Below are positions 29,101-36,935 of a DNA stretch of 64,000 nucleotides, in pieces. A program made the translations under genes and the position numbers. Source of the DNA: Halobaculum sp. MBLA0147 (GTDB lineage: Archaea > Halobacteriota > Halobacteria > Halobacteriales > Haloferacaceae); contig NZ_JBGKAD010000002.1 of assembly GCF_041361345.1 (NCBI RefSeq), positions 186,001 to 250,000 of the forward strand, in the 5' to 3' direction. Under the pieces are notes generated by a model. That model was given only the letters and a program-made list of their open reading frames with translations. It searched no databases and was not told where the DNA came from. How positions within the stretch are numbered: position 1 is the stretch's first letter; the number at the start of each line of letters is the position of its first letter.

Positions 29101-32100
29101 ACACTACCTCGTTTTTCTCTATGAATGCATCGAGCCGCTCGCTGAGGACAGAGATCGGAGCGCTATCACGATCAACTGGGATGAGACCTTCCCCGTCAGG
29201 AGCCTCTTGTTGTGCTTGTTGCTGTTTGACAGTTGGAACATAGCCGGTTTTTGCGAGGAAAGCAAAGATCTCACGGATCCCATACTTGTGAGAGTCCTTT
29301 TGTCGGTTAGTCGGATCGCCACTCTGAAGCACGTGCTGTATCCCGGCTTCAGTGATACTCACCTCAATCGATGGGTGGGCAAGATGCTCGAGTGGAACCT
29401 CTTTGTCTTCGTGCTGCTCAGTCGCCGTGTTTGTTGCTCGCTCTGCGTCTCGTGGGTACACACAGTCGACAAACGCTGTCGGGATGTACACGCCATCTGT
29501 GAGATCTTCGAAGTCGGTGTTGTATCGCTGGTTGAACTGCGGAATTACTTCCTTGAGTGGGAGCCGTCCCGTTCCGGTGTCATTCCGGATTTCGCTTTCC
29601 CAGATTGCTTCGAGCATACAGTGCCGGGCGAGGCCGTCGCGCTCGGCACGATCAAGGATCAACTCAAGTTCTGAGAGAGCATCCTGGTTTGGCTCTTTCC
29701 CGGTTTCATCAAGTCGCTCTCGGAGGCGTTCTGTCACCTCGTTGCGGGTCCAGCGTGGTGGCGTCGGCGGGAGTGATTGAACTGTCGTGGCCTTCCCAGG
29801 GACGATCCCAGCGTCCAAGCCGTCGTCAATCAGCGGCTTGTGTTTGAACAAGTACTGCGGGAGCCCACTGAGGTCACCTCCCTCTACCGTCTCATCGAAC
29901 TGCTTGGCGATTCGCTCGGCGTCTTCGTCGTTTTCCAACTGGAACGCTGCCTGATACTTGGTATTCCCGAAAATCTGATCCAAGACGTCGGCGTCGATCT
30001 GTGACGGGTTCTGCGAGGCGACATACAGCCCGAGGTTGGCCGATCGGGCGAGAGCGAGGATTTCCGGTAGTCGGAAATTTTTGTTGATGATCTCGTGTAG
30101 CTCGTCGATGAACGCGAAAAACGGGGGCAGGTCTTTGCCCTCCTCTTGCCGGGACCGCACTGCAGACCAGATCCGGCGGATGACAGCCACCGCAATCAAG
30201 CGCTTTGAGGATCTTTTTTGAACGGAGGGAGAAACGACGATGATTTTCCCCTCGTCGACAGCCTTGTCGAAGTCGACGGTTGACTCGCGGTTGGCGATGA
30301 TACTCCGAGTGATGGGATTTTCAGCCCACTGCTTGATCCGGCGAATCAACGGCTCGATTAACTCATGGTCCATCTGCCGGATGGTCTCGGCGAACTCAGA
30401 CTCAATCTCTAGGCCTTCGTCTTTCACCGAGTCGACGAACGTGTCCAGTGCCTCGGGGTCGTTGAGGATCTTGAACATATCCACCAGCGTGTAGTTGCGC
30501 CGAGAGCGGATCATCGCGTTCGCCATCGTTTGAGCAATTCCATCCATTCGAGCGCCGAACACGTCGTCGCCTTTCAGTGCGCCGACGAGGTCTTCGATCT
30601 GTGACTCAATGGCGGTGTTCTTCTCGATCTCGGACGGCTTGTTCGGCTCTTCGAGGAAGTTGAGAGCCACTGATTTGCTGAACCGCTTGTCGGCCGGGTC
30701 GATGTAAATCACGTCGTCCCAGCGGTCTTCGGGAACACGGCGCAGTACTTCGGTGACGAAGTCGCCCTTCGGATCGATCAAGAGCGTCCCATGACCTTTC
30801 TCGATTACCTGGTGCGCTTTGTTGATGAACGATGTCGTCTTCCCGGCTCCGGAGGATCCGAATTCCCAGCCGTGGACGTTCCACGCCGCTTTGGGAATCC
30901 CGACTTCGCGATAGCCAGCACTCCGTCCCTGGGCGAGTCCCATGAAAATGGGCTGATCGGGATGTTCGCTCTGGCTCTGGATGAGTAGTTCGTCGAGGTC
31001 TCGACCGAGGAGCGGCCCCTCTTCTTCGGTGTGGACGACAGTCTCGATCTCGCCTCGCCAGCCGGACTTTGGTGACGTGTACAGTTCGCGCTTGGTGTCT
31101 GTGATAGTGAGGTCAAGCGGTGTATCGTAGGATGCTCCGCTGGGAGCTTCGACAGGCCCCGGCTCAGAGGGTCTGATTTCGACATCGTCTTCACTGCTGT
31201 CTGCGTAGGTTGTGTCAGTTGAGCCGGGCTCCGAGTCGTCAGCGGTGGAAGTCCGTTCGGGAAGGTTTTCTGAGTGACTTGCTGCGGATGCAGCTGCTGT
31301 GGTATCAGTGGTACTGCTGGGTGTCGGATCAGTGGTCGACTGTGCGTGCGTCTCTGTGGTGGCCGTGTCCTCAATTGGCGATTGCCCGCTGTCAGCTGAT
31401 CGATGAGCGGATACGGTGGAGTTCGGCGTGGAGTTGTCGGGTGAGGGTGCTTGTTGCTGGGTTTGGTCGGCAGGCGACGTCTCGGCTTCCTCCGACACCG
31501 TCTCTCCCTCTGCTGTGGGTTCTTCAGTATGTATGTCTTTTTCGGGTGTTGGGTGCGGGGTGGGAGATCCTTCTGTGTGGGTTGTGACGAGACAGTCCGG
31601 GCGTCGCCCTTCGTCGTACAGTGCAGTGTCAAGATCATCGGGCGTTTCAATCTCGTTTTGAATTGCCCACGTGACCTTGTCTCCATGACCTGTGTACACG
31701 CCTGCTATCGCGTCGATGCTGAGTCCAGCGTTGTGGTATTTCTCGTAGTGTGTGTCGTACCCGCTGGTCGTGAGGATGTTCCGAAGCAGTTCCACTTCGT
31801 CGTCATCGAGTTGACGGATCGAGGCGAAGTCTTCCGGGTCATCGAATCCGTGAGTATCGTGGAGGATTTCTCCGTCACCCGTTTCTGCCGACCCCGACGA
31901 CAGGCGTGTGTGCGCGATTGAGCTGGCGGACTGGGCGAGCCGGGTGACACGCTTGAGTGGCTGCGTGATCAGTGCCTTTGTTTGAGTGAATGGGTGCCGG
32001 TTCCACGTCTGCTTGTAACGGTGGTAGCGCCAGCGGAGACTCCGGTTATCCTCACCTGGCTCGACGTGTTTGCCTTGGAATTTATCTGGAATTGGTGGGG

Positions 32101-33340
32101 CTGTGGTGGTGATCGAGGTGTCGGTGGTGATTTTCTCAGTGATGTCGGTTTCGCCGGTGGCTTCAGTGAACGATTCTTCGCCAGCGTGATCGCCTTCTGT
32201 ACGACCGATCCCACCACCACCGCTGTTCGTCCAAGAGATAGCCGGTGAGACTACTGTCTTGTTTGGCGGGTGGACGATCCCAGCGAGTTCTGTGGCGGTG
32301 AGAGTGACTTCTCGGTCGACGAGATCACGCCGACCGGCCCGGGTGAGCGCGTCCTCCATGTTCACCGCGTGGATGGGAAGTGCTTTGAAGCGCTGTTTGT
32401 ACTTGGGCGTCTGGAACCGTCGTTCAAACGTCTGGCCGATGTCGCTGGCTGTTCTTGAAGCCGACTGGGCGCGTGGGGAGAAGACAAAGTACCGGATGTT
32501 GACATCGAAGGCCGTCTGCTCATCTAGGCCTTTCAGATAGTCAGAGTAGTCCTGCTCCCACTCTTTCGGATCGCGGTTGCGGTAGGAGAATGGACCGGTC
32601 TTCTCAAACTGCTGCATGTCATAGTATTTTCCGATGGTTTCGGCCGGCTCTTCGTAGAAGCGGCCTTTGGTCCAGTTATTCGCGGCGGGCCGCATCACGA
32701 CTTGGACGAGGACTTTTTCATCGGTGCGTGCAGCAATTGACCCCGTAAGTGATTTTAGTGGGTCTGGGTCCCGGTCTGGCTTGTAATTAGCCTCTTCATC
32801 AATCTCGTATGTCTCAATTGGTCGGTAGCGTGGGTTTTTGAGTTCAAAAGTCCCTCCACTGACATAGTAGTGGCTACCAACCTCAGGCCAGACTCGCTCT
32901 CGTGTCGTGAGTTCTGAGTCGGGATAGTAATCAGAGACAAGCTCGTTAAGTGCCGCATAAGATCGGTCGTTCGGCACTATATAGTTCAAATCCAGGTATT
33001 CACCATCCCACCAGAACTCGTATGAGACGGGGTCTGGTGCACCTATAATCTCCCCACTCAACAGGTGTTGAGTTTTTGAATATTCCCATATATAAGTGTG
33101 AAGTCCTGAGACAAACTCTTCCCCGACGAGGAGTCCGTCACCTTCCCGATATGGCCGAAGCCCAAGCACTGCTGAGTCTTTATGAACTGATAGAGCCTCT
33201 TGTAACGCAGTGCGAAGTTCCCTATTGAAGTGAACTGGCTCGTACGGAACCTGCATCTTATATTTCTGAATGATAGTTTCTATGATACTACTAACTGCTC
33301 CTGAGGGACTGGTCAGTTGTGAGCTGTTTGTTCCGGTCAT
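23171..33340 (-). CDS. Giant fusion: conjugative coupling ATPase (VirD4/TraG-HerA-like) plus Toprim/primase-like region
   Basis: A single uninterrupted 3389-residue frame. Residues 1-570 are an N-terminal region of the kind found in haloarchaeal conjugation ATPases. A Ser/Thr/Asp/Glu linker spans about 585-740. The FtsK/HerA-type ATPase has Walker A GSSGAGKT (828-835), LLIDPKGDF, Walker B FFAFIDELHEI (D1079, E1080) and ARSANLGLYVASQNP, as in type IV coupling proteins. The central 1250-2170 region has winged-helix-like and Trp-rich segments with further acidic linkers. Near 2480-2680 a primase/helicase-like part contains FVFPYFNSQGDPVYFITRRP, then Toprim motifs VITEGIADA (E2589) and YIVNGTD (about 2634-2639). 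The last 700 residues are unknown. It would pump DNA to a recipient and possibly prime it. A TATA-like element (ttaaga, minus) lies about 20 bases upstream. Confidence 0.78.
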   Translation of the reverse strand: MTGTNSSQLTSPSGAVSSIIETIIQKYKMQVPYEPVHFNRELRTALQEALSVHKDSAVLGLRPYREGDGLLVGEEFVSGLHTYIWEYSKTQHLLSGEIIGAPDPVSYEFWWDGEYLDLNYIVPNDRSYAALNELVSDYYPDSELTTRERVWPEVGSHYYVSGGTFELKNPRYRPIETYEIDEEANYKPDRDPDPLKSLTGSIAARTDEKVLVQVVMRPAANNWTKGRFYEEPAETIGKYYDMQQFEKTGPFSYRNRDPKEWEQDYSDYLKGLDEQTAFDVNIRYFVFSPRAQSASRTASDIGQTFERRFQTPKYKQRFKALPIHAVNMEDALTRAGRRDLVDREVTLTATELAGIVHPPNKTVVSPAISWTNSGGGGIGRTEGDHAGEESFTEATGETDITEKITTDTSITTTAPPIPDKFQGKHVEPGEDNRSLRWRYHRYKQTWNRHPFTQTKALITQPLKRVTRLAQSASSIAHTRLSSGSAETGDGEILHDTHGFDDPEDFASIRQLDDDEVELLRNILTTSGYDTHYEKYHNAGLSIDAIAGVYTGHGDKVTWAIQNEIETPDDLDTALYDEGRRPDCLVTTHTEGSPTPHPTPEKDIHTEEPTAEGETVSEEAETSPADQTQQQAPSPDNSTPNSTVSAHRSADSGQSPIEDTATTETHAQSTTDPTPSSTTDTTAAASAASHSENLPERTSTADDSEPGSTDTTYADSSEDDVEIRPSEPGPVEAPSGASYDTPLDLTITDTKRELYTSPKSGWRGEIETVVHTEEEGPLLGRDLDELLIQSQSEHPDQPIFMGLAQGRSAGYREVGIPKAAWNVHGWEFGSSGAGKTTSFINKAHQVIEKGHGTLLIDPKGDFVTEVLRRVPEDRWDDVIYIDPADKRFSKSVALNFLEEPNKPSEIEKNTAIESQIEDLVGALKGDDVFGARMDGIAQTMANAMIRSRRNYTLVDMFKILNDPEALDTFVDSVKDEGLEIESEFAETIRQMDHELIEPLIRRIKQWAENPITRSIIANRESTVDFDKAVDEGKIIVVSPSVQKRSSKRLIAVAVIRRIWSAVRSRQEEGKDLPPFFAFIDELHEIINKNFRLPEILALARSANLGLYVASQNPSQIDADVLDQIFGNTKYQAAFQLENDEDAERIAKQFDETVEGGDLSGLPQYLFKHKPLIDDGLDAGIVPGKATTVQSLPPTPPRWTRNEVTERLRERLDETGKEPNQDALSELELILDRAERDGLARHCMLEAIWESEIRNDTGTGRLPLKEVIPQFNQRYNTDFEDLTDGVYIPTAFVDCVYPRDAERATNTATEQHEDKEVPLEHLAHPSIEVSITEAGIQHVLQSGDPTNRQKDSHKYGIREIFAFLAKTGYVPTVKQQQAQQEAPDGEGLIPVDRDSAPISVLSERLDAFIEKNEVVSRLSDGRPLRIESESSTFKKPGMVIMKASRADDAGRVPVYVTPHVNDINDGRDRDIGYAPSVLTDVFQEPVLRKEQTLTPPGMSESHPLNREADILYNKRNPLPLNINSNATFYPLIERSGSGRDQAWWVSRPDDDRIRLYDDRGPDATEWASLSPEAVANADCTEFKIYAEENSDGSYTVHHSSGEETVDNKSTLEREYLIVPQPLVPRVEFNIDDPTQFDYQVLHRAPAVTRQADAQQSADDGSSPDDNPINENRGDKTEAGHSGRLAHYTPPQYPADADADEEVWIRASKLPLMYNRGDYEWLFSPDEWEDKQIVDDITGNPKAGEQHIKLLTEYREGVHRMETLASRDTALEPVSSHPSDELAEQDGEYLGDDTASEQSASSTVDTPSRPMKHLDRYTPAQTTTYTRFDPTKADVVKQAATTAEQASTYDFWLQLVEPELTGPEDTPVDQNIPDTKLGDGEVVTRNQLRGMIIQNTGITVDGPADDAIDIGLEAGWLLTTTAEDYFRQIGGDAWESAIMQLPDVEADTPFFTVVTPKTRPGELIPPEHRFTAANWESIFEAAGPPEAARMERALTQAIRVAIRRKDENVTRGVPTEIITKSLLQLGVINTHIQHVETRPESETGPDTDRHLYERIRTRYDPRVVDIWEYSPYTIGEDPLTWDLLLDSAQQTSSAGFEQAKAEVTRLVDAGAIEEDNGQYRAVPIGLGTGSGHANAHWEDDNDDDPGPNSESNNPQKNNTNTGDTNDHTVDTHMSELAGSDNDRTNTSDDSTTGADADGTETNPGVLNAENELDDDSDGESDSTDTETEQPYDTVREAVMADTKVNTPDLGEVDSEPSTPVQEALTAAAEAFRAAALAPQTLEQAKAASPFLTATTHSVNTWLDNVQSIVDENGGELPHWRVLEAARRYNGERGYEDANCRWEQTLPYDPDAFPGDWTVEEIATLSPPTDEGGLPPIHPEDYFTDALYELTVDNGDVSLTRHSPDRLSDHRKHDLKGQLYTVTSRGWSEDIADEKYLGYALNDSEALLKRLLQKDITREQMLAASLFKPHADLDELGPSETARELGYIPADPSSIPTTEEESAYPVDPMPDDHDGSLTEYYDVKVPKTFKNRFVFPYFNSQGDPVYFITRRPPHTDDGPKYKKLSQSADHTFVEEPIYGIPSINEGEPLVITEGIADAITCHDFGIPAISPVTTQSKDKYIDPVTRLIDEFDIPTVYIVNGTDVPTAVAATEAENTEKVTLRTNLSSSLEATGYGQDVPTTDTEYKRDAQAQRVAARPITRENLVIENTGSNPDPEFADQVIGLDGTQDPERGQTVTDVTVPNALVSDSYRVKLNFPVPAGTGSEDIDGALSLHNAGHNVSLGQQGPIGDVLNVECSGAGIKRAVTLCEKLENGSDVDARILYLPGFDPEGVDLDDYLRGGWLELIPPVPWVFHVYSEVGTDDIDQYDPGPDDSWITQLACDGHMQISSRATDVGHTAACMPQHTRGASNAPDRGQPPFEDPTPEVPTDATIDSREDLSPAIRWADKPHIPSSAGSSHAAPDDDPYSQIGYDNDEPVTKGRERQWMDRHFGDALSPTDEAGNWTPTRNPTADIPEDLPIADWFGMVPAIDAKYHPAASPDIAAIPGFSVPNQLADTLDNASGTEKTAVYDVEFRDVCQKSVGYHGPNPFGNHGGSDDYFMIVNKDAGVRGYDFNTKTWYDGTTALLVASGARWPSSNDLDRDISADELLQIWTYAKHQGLLPEDRDEGKIPSRALTAYAKRHGIIDGPDDLEKVPVQRDDGDNSSFIGLSDEAYNRAITHFSENQSIDPVLTPRSGYQNEPQNNETGSAQRGETDGNTSNNSSVSAASAETSSPGSKLSPSLSRNFQSKEDALGKFVEDILEVKESPSEPDVGPDWRVSTRALMLMFEEYVSQTEIEPYSKQEFSSDDNLMSLLPEEADKDKKWIDSSTGSVQAVYPCQLTKLGEQLRERIEL

Positions 33341-33792
33341 ATTATGTTGTGACTATCTTAACCGCCGCACCTGTTGAGCGGGTAATCAAACACGCCTCCA
33401 GACGGTGATCAGAGCAAACCTGTCGAGACCACTGTAGCTGAGTCAAAAGAGTGGCTGGTTTATAAGTTAACAAACTAATCGTAGATTGTTTAATTCGCCC
33501 GATTATTCTGACTATTAATATTATATTAATTAACATTAATTATACGAAATTGTTGTGGGAGAAAATAGCCGTATCATCTCACTCTGAGAATTTGGGATTA
33601 TCTGAGTCCCAGGACATAGTTCACCGACAACATGCACCTGATCCACCCGTACGTTAAGCTTCGTATATATCCTTTTCGTGTGATATGCCCGTTTAGCATT
33701 GACCGCCAGCTTTGCTCCAGTGTATGGCAGTGCCTGGTGGAGTATATCCAATAAATAAGTCAACCATATAATTTTAATTATTTTCTCAGATT
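33341..33792. other. A+T-rich intergenic region
   Basis: About 450 bp with much lower G+C than its surroundings. It includes the promoter of the giant gene (minus). A minus frame of 75 codons (33536-33763) exists, but I recognise nothing in it and its composition follows the A+T-rich spacer, so it is left unannotated. Confidence 0.4.
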
Positions 33793-33942
33793 CTACTCCT
33801 CCAGCGGACTACCTGGGAACTCGTCAACGCGCTCAGGATGGACGGACTCAACATGAGTGTAAACAGTGTGGTGGCGCACCTTAGGGTCGATCCCACGCCC
33901 CTCAACCCCACAGTACGGGCAGGTTGTGACGAGTTCGTCCAT
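33793..33942 (-). CDS. Small zinc-finger protein
   Basis: A 49-residue protein from ATG 33942 (MDELVTTCPYCGVEGRG). One CPYC pair and spaced His (VRHHTVYTHVESVHPERVDEF) form a C2H2-like finger. The longer frame extending to 34140 adds non-acidic, Arg-rich residues that do not look coded. Such micro-zinc-finger proteins are abundant in haloarchaea and often regulatory. It lies upstream of the giant gene on the same strand, 452 bp away. Confidence 0.65.
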   Translation of the reverse strand: MDELVTTCPYCGVEGRGIDPKVRHHTVYTHVESVHPERVDEFPGSPLEE

Positions 33943-34501
33943 CGGTCTACAGACAACTACTCGCCGAGTAGTAACAGTGTTGTGGGCGTTCCCGACACGT
34001 GGTGAGCCGTGGTGACGAGCCGCAGGAATCTGGAAGCGATTCTGTGGCGTGCGGCGACTCCACTTGGCAACGGGCCCATGGGCGATGGAGTGGTCGCCGG
34101 TGTTCAACCGGAGACGACGTGAGCCCATGCGCGAGAACACTCGTACGGTGGTGTGTGAAGGGACGAGTATTATTCTACGTCAAAATTCTATTTGCCGCTT
34201 CCGAGCGTCAGGTGCAGCAGTTTTCCGCTCGAGATGGTTCTCTCGAGGGAATATAGAACACTCTGACCGCTTCCAAGCCAACTTCTCGTGGGAATTACAG
34301 CCTTGTTCGGTAATCCGTTCCGTAAGTAAGGTAATAGAGATGTCATGATTCTGCCACGGCGGTCGTGGTCGACGCGACGGTGAGCCGGTGCCGTTTCGAC
34401 AGGATCGGATTATGAAGTGTCCGAGTCGTTCGAATATCATACAACAGCAGTCGAAAAGTTCAGCAGAAGAGGCTAAGTGTGTCTGGAGAGACCAGCCGCC
34501 A
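33943..34501. other. Intergenic region at the accessory/high-G+C boundary
   Basis: About 560 bp with no gene. It contains two gctcgag/tctcgag motifs near 34228-34250 and a weak TATA-like ctaagtg (34471-34477) about 25 bases before the LOV kinase ATG. The base composition rises sharply at its right end. Confidence 0.4.
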
Positions 34502-36838
34502 ATGGACGCGTCAACCGCCGTTCTCTGTCTGTCTCCGCCCGGCTCGGAGACCGTCGCGTTCGAGGGGGCACTCGACGACGCGTCGGGGGTCGAGGTGACC
34601 GTCCGTCCGATCGACGACATCCCCGCCGACCCGAGCACGACGTTCGACTACGCCGTCGTCCCGACCAGCGTGTTGGACACCGGTGATCCAGACGAACTGT
34701 TCACGGCCTCGCTCCCGGTCGTCGTCTCCGACGGCGGCCAGGTCTCCATCGGGGAGACCGTCGACCGCGTCACGCGACGCGCCGCGGCGGGCCAGGAGAC
34801 GGACCCCGTCGCGGCGCGAGCGACGACGCCGGACGGGGAGAGCCGCGCGTCGGCCCTGGCCGACGCCGCCGCGGAGTACACCGACGAGGAGACCTTCGAT
34901 CCGACACTCCTCAAACAAGCCATCGACGCGGCTCACACCCCGCTGACGCTCAGTGACCCACGGCAGCCGGACAACCCGCTCGTGTACGTCAACGAGGCGT
35001 TCGAGCGCGTGACCGGCTACGACGCCGAGCAGTGTGTCGGGCGGAACTGTCGGTTCCTCCAGGGGCCGCGGACGGAGACGGAGACACTGGACCGGCTCCG
35101 CGAGGGAATCGCCGCCGAGGAACCCGTCACGGTGGAGTTGAACAACTACACCGCCGACGGGGAGCTGTTCCGGAACCGCCTGACGGTGACGCCGATCTAC
35201 GACGGCGACGGGGAGTTGGTCCACTTCCTCGGCTCCCAGGAAGACGTGACCGAGGAGTGGCGCGCCCACCGCGACGCCGAACTCGTGCGGACGCTCGTCA
35301 ACGAGGCCAACGACATCGTCCTCGTCGCGGAGGCCGACACCGGCGAGATCGTCGACGCCAACGAGACGGCGTGTGAGGCGCTCGGCTACGACTACGCGAC
35401 GCTGACGGCGGAACACGTCTCGGCGCTCGCCTTCGAGTCGCGGGAGCGAGCCGACTACCACGGCAGCGTCGACATCGACGAGACGGTGCCGGGGACCGAC
35501 ACCGCCGACCGGACGCTGGTGCGAGCCGACGGCACGCGGTTCCCGGCGGAGGTGACGACCCGCGAGACGCAGTTCGACGACCACACGTACCGACTGTACG
35601 TCGCCCGCGACGTGACGGAACGGGTGCGACGAGAGCGACGACGGGAGGAGTTGTCCGACGCGATCCAACACCTCCACGAGACGACGACTCCCGAGGCGGT
35701 GTCGACGACCGTCGTCGAGGCCACCCGCCGTGCGCTGGATCTGACCGTCGCCGGCGTCTGGTTCCACGACGAGCGGGCGGAGACGCTGGAGCCGGTGGCC
35801 GTCGACCGTGAGGAGACGACGGGGAGAGACGAGACCGGAGCGACAGACGCCGAGGTCGACGACGGTGACTCCGAGCGGGACCGCACCGAGACACCCGCGT
35901 CGACGGCGTATCCGGTCGACGGCGAGAGTCCACAGGCACGAGCGTTCCGGGCGGGAGAGGCCACCGCGGGTGACTCGCCTGCGGGCGTCGAGACGGGGTC
36001 CCCGGTCGAGTCGACCGTCTGTCTCCCGCTTGGCGATCACGGCGTGCTCGTGCTGGGCGTCGGGCCGGCGGGTCGGCTGACAGACGGCGACGTGCGACTC
36101 GCCGAGCTGTTCGCGGGGAACGTCCGAGCGGCACTCGACCGGCTCTCCTCGGAGCGGCGCGTCCGCGAGCAGCGCGACGATCTGCAGGTACTCAACCGGA
36201 TGATGCGCCACGACATCGGGAACGATCTCCAGGCGTCGCTGGCGTTCGCCAACGCCATCGAGGAGCAGACCGAGGGCGAACCCGCCGAGTTGGCGAGCCG
36301 GATCGCGCGCAACACCCACGACGCCATCGACGTGACCGAGAGCGCGCGAGAACTGAGTCGGACCGTTCTGGACCCCGAGCAGAGTGTCGCCCCCGCGCCG
36401 TTCGCCGCGACCGTCCGCGACCACGTCGAGACGATCCGTGCGACCGCACCCGAGGCGACCGTCGAGATCGACGGGCACCTCCCCGAGGTGGCGGTCCTCG
36501 TCGACGACATGTTCGGGTCGGCCGTGCGGAACCTCCTGACGAACGCCGTCTCGCACAACGACACCGAGGAGCCACGTGTGACCGTCTCCGCGACGCGATC
36601 CGACGACGGCGAGCGAGTGACACTACGCGTCGCCGACGACGGACCGGGTGTCGACCCGGACCACCGCGAGACCATCTTCGGGCGCGGCGAGAAGGGGCTC
36701 GGGAGCGACGGGACTGGGATCGGCCTCTACCTCGTCCAGACGTTCGTCGACACGGTCGACGGTGACGTGTGGGTCACGGACAACGACCCGCGCGGAGCGG
36801 TGTTCGGGCTCGAACTCCCGGTGGCGACCGAGGAGTGA
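34502..36838 (+). CDS. LOV-domain photoreceptor histidine kinase (LOV-PAS-GAF-HK)
   Basis: A 778-residue protein, start ATG 34502. Residues 1-130 form an acidic, receiver-like N-terminal region. The LOV domain (about 135-252) carries the flavin-adduct motif GRNCRFLQG, with the photoactive Cys at 183, plus NYTADGELFRNRLTVTPIYD and LVHFLGSQEDVTE, matching blue-light LOV sensors. A PAS domain (about 262-375, ending RLYVARDVTER) and a GAF domain with a low-complexity insertion (about 385-550) follow. The H-box is RMMRHDIGNDLQ, with H570. The HATPase has LLTNAVSHND, RVADDGPGVDPD and GSDGTGIGLYLV. It is soluble. Output is unknown because no regulator is adjacent. A longer frame from 34388 is not needed. 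Confidence 0.9.
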   Translation: MDASTAVLCLSPPGSETVAFEGALDDASGVEVTVRPIDDIPADPSTTFDYAVVPTSVLDTGDPDELFTASLPVVVSDGGQVSIGETVDRVTRRAAAGQETDPVAARATTPDGESRASALADAAAEYTDEETFDPTLLKQAIDAAHTPLTLSDPRQPDNPLVYVNEAFERVTGYDAEQCVGRNCRFLQGPRTETETLDRLREGIAAEEPVTVELNNYTADGELFRNRLTVTPIYDGDGELVHFLGSQEDVTEEWRAHRDAELVRTLVNEANDIVLVAEADTGEIVDANETACEALGYDYATLTAEHVSALAFESRERADYHGSVDIDETVPGTDTADRTLVRADGTRFPAEVTTRETQFDDHTYRLYVARDVTERVRRERRREELSDAIQHLHETTTPEAVSTTVVEATRRALDLTVAGVWFHDERAETLEPVAVDREETTGRDETGATDAEVDDGDSERDRTETPASTAYPVDGESPQARAFRAGEATAGDSPAGVETGSPVESTVCLPLGDHGVLVLGVGPAGRLTDGDVRLAELFAGNVRAALDRLSSERRVREQRDDLQVLNRMMRHDIGNDLQASLAFANAIEEQTEGEPAELASRIARNTHDAIDVTESARELSRTVLDPEQSVAPAPFAATVRDHVETIRATAPEATVEIDGHLPEVAVLVDDMFGSAVRNLLTNAVSHNDTEEPRVTVSATRSDDGERVTLRVADDGPGVDPDHRETIFGRGEKGLGSDGTGIGLYLVQTFVDTVDGDVWVTDNDPRGAVFGLELPVATEE

Positions 36839-36935
36839 CCGCCGGTTCGGGGGGCGTCGTCACTCCTCGTGTCGGAGACGTTCGTGTCGAGACCGCCGAC
36901 AACTGTTTTGTGTGTCGCCGTGACACGTGGTACCT

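Noticed and set aside
33536-33763. 75-codon minus ORF upstream of the giant gene
   Set aside because: Lies in A+T-rich spacer, and its composition follows that spacer; no recognisable motif.
34010-34080. tRNA-like sequence on the minus strand (ttgccaagtgg and ttccagattcc segments)
   Set aside because: The arms do not pair into a cloverleaf and no anticodon stem could be drawn.
34511-36556. 681-codon minus ORF opposite the LOV kinase
   Set aside because: It mirrors the codon structure of the kinase and has the basic composition of a shadow frame.
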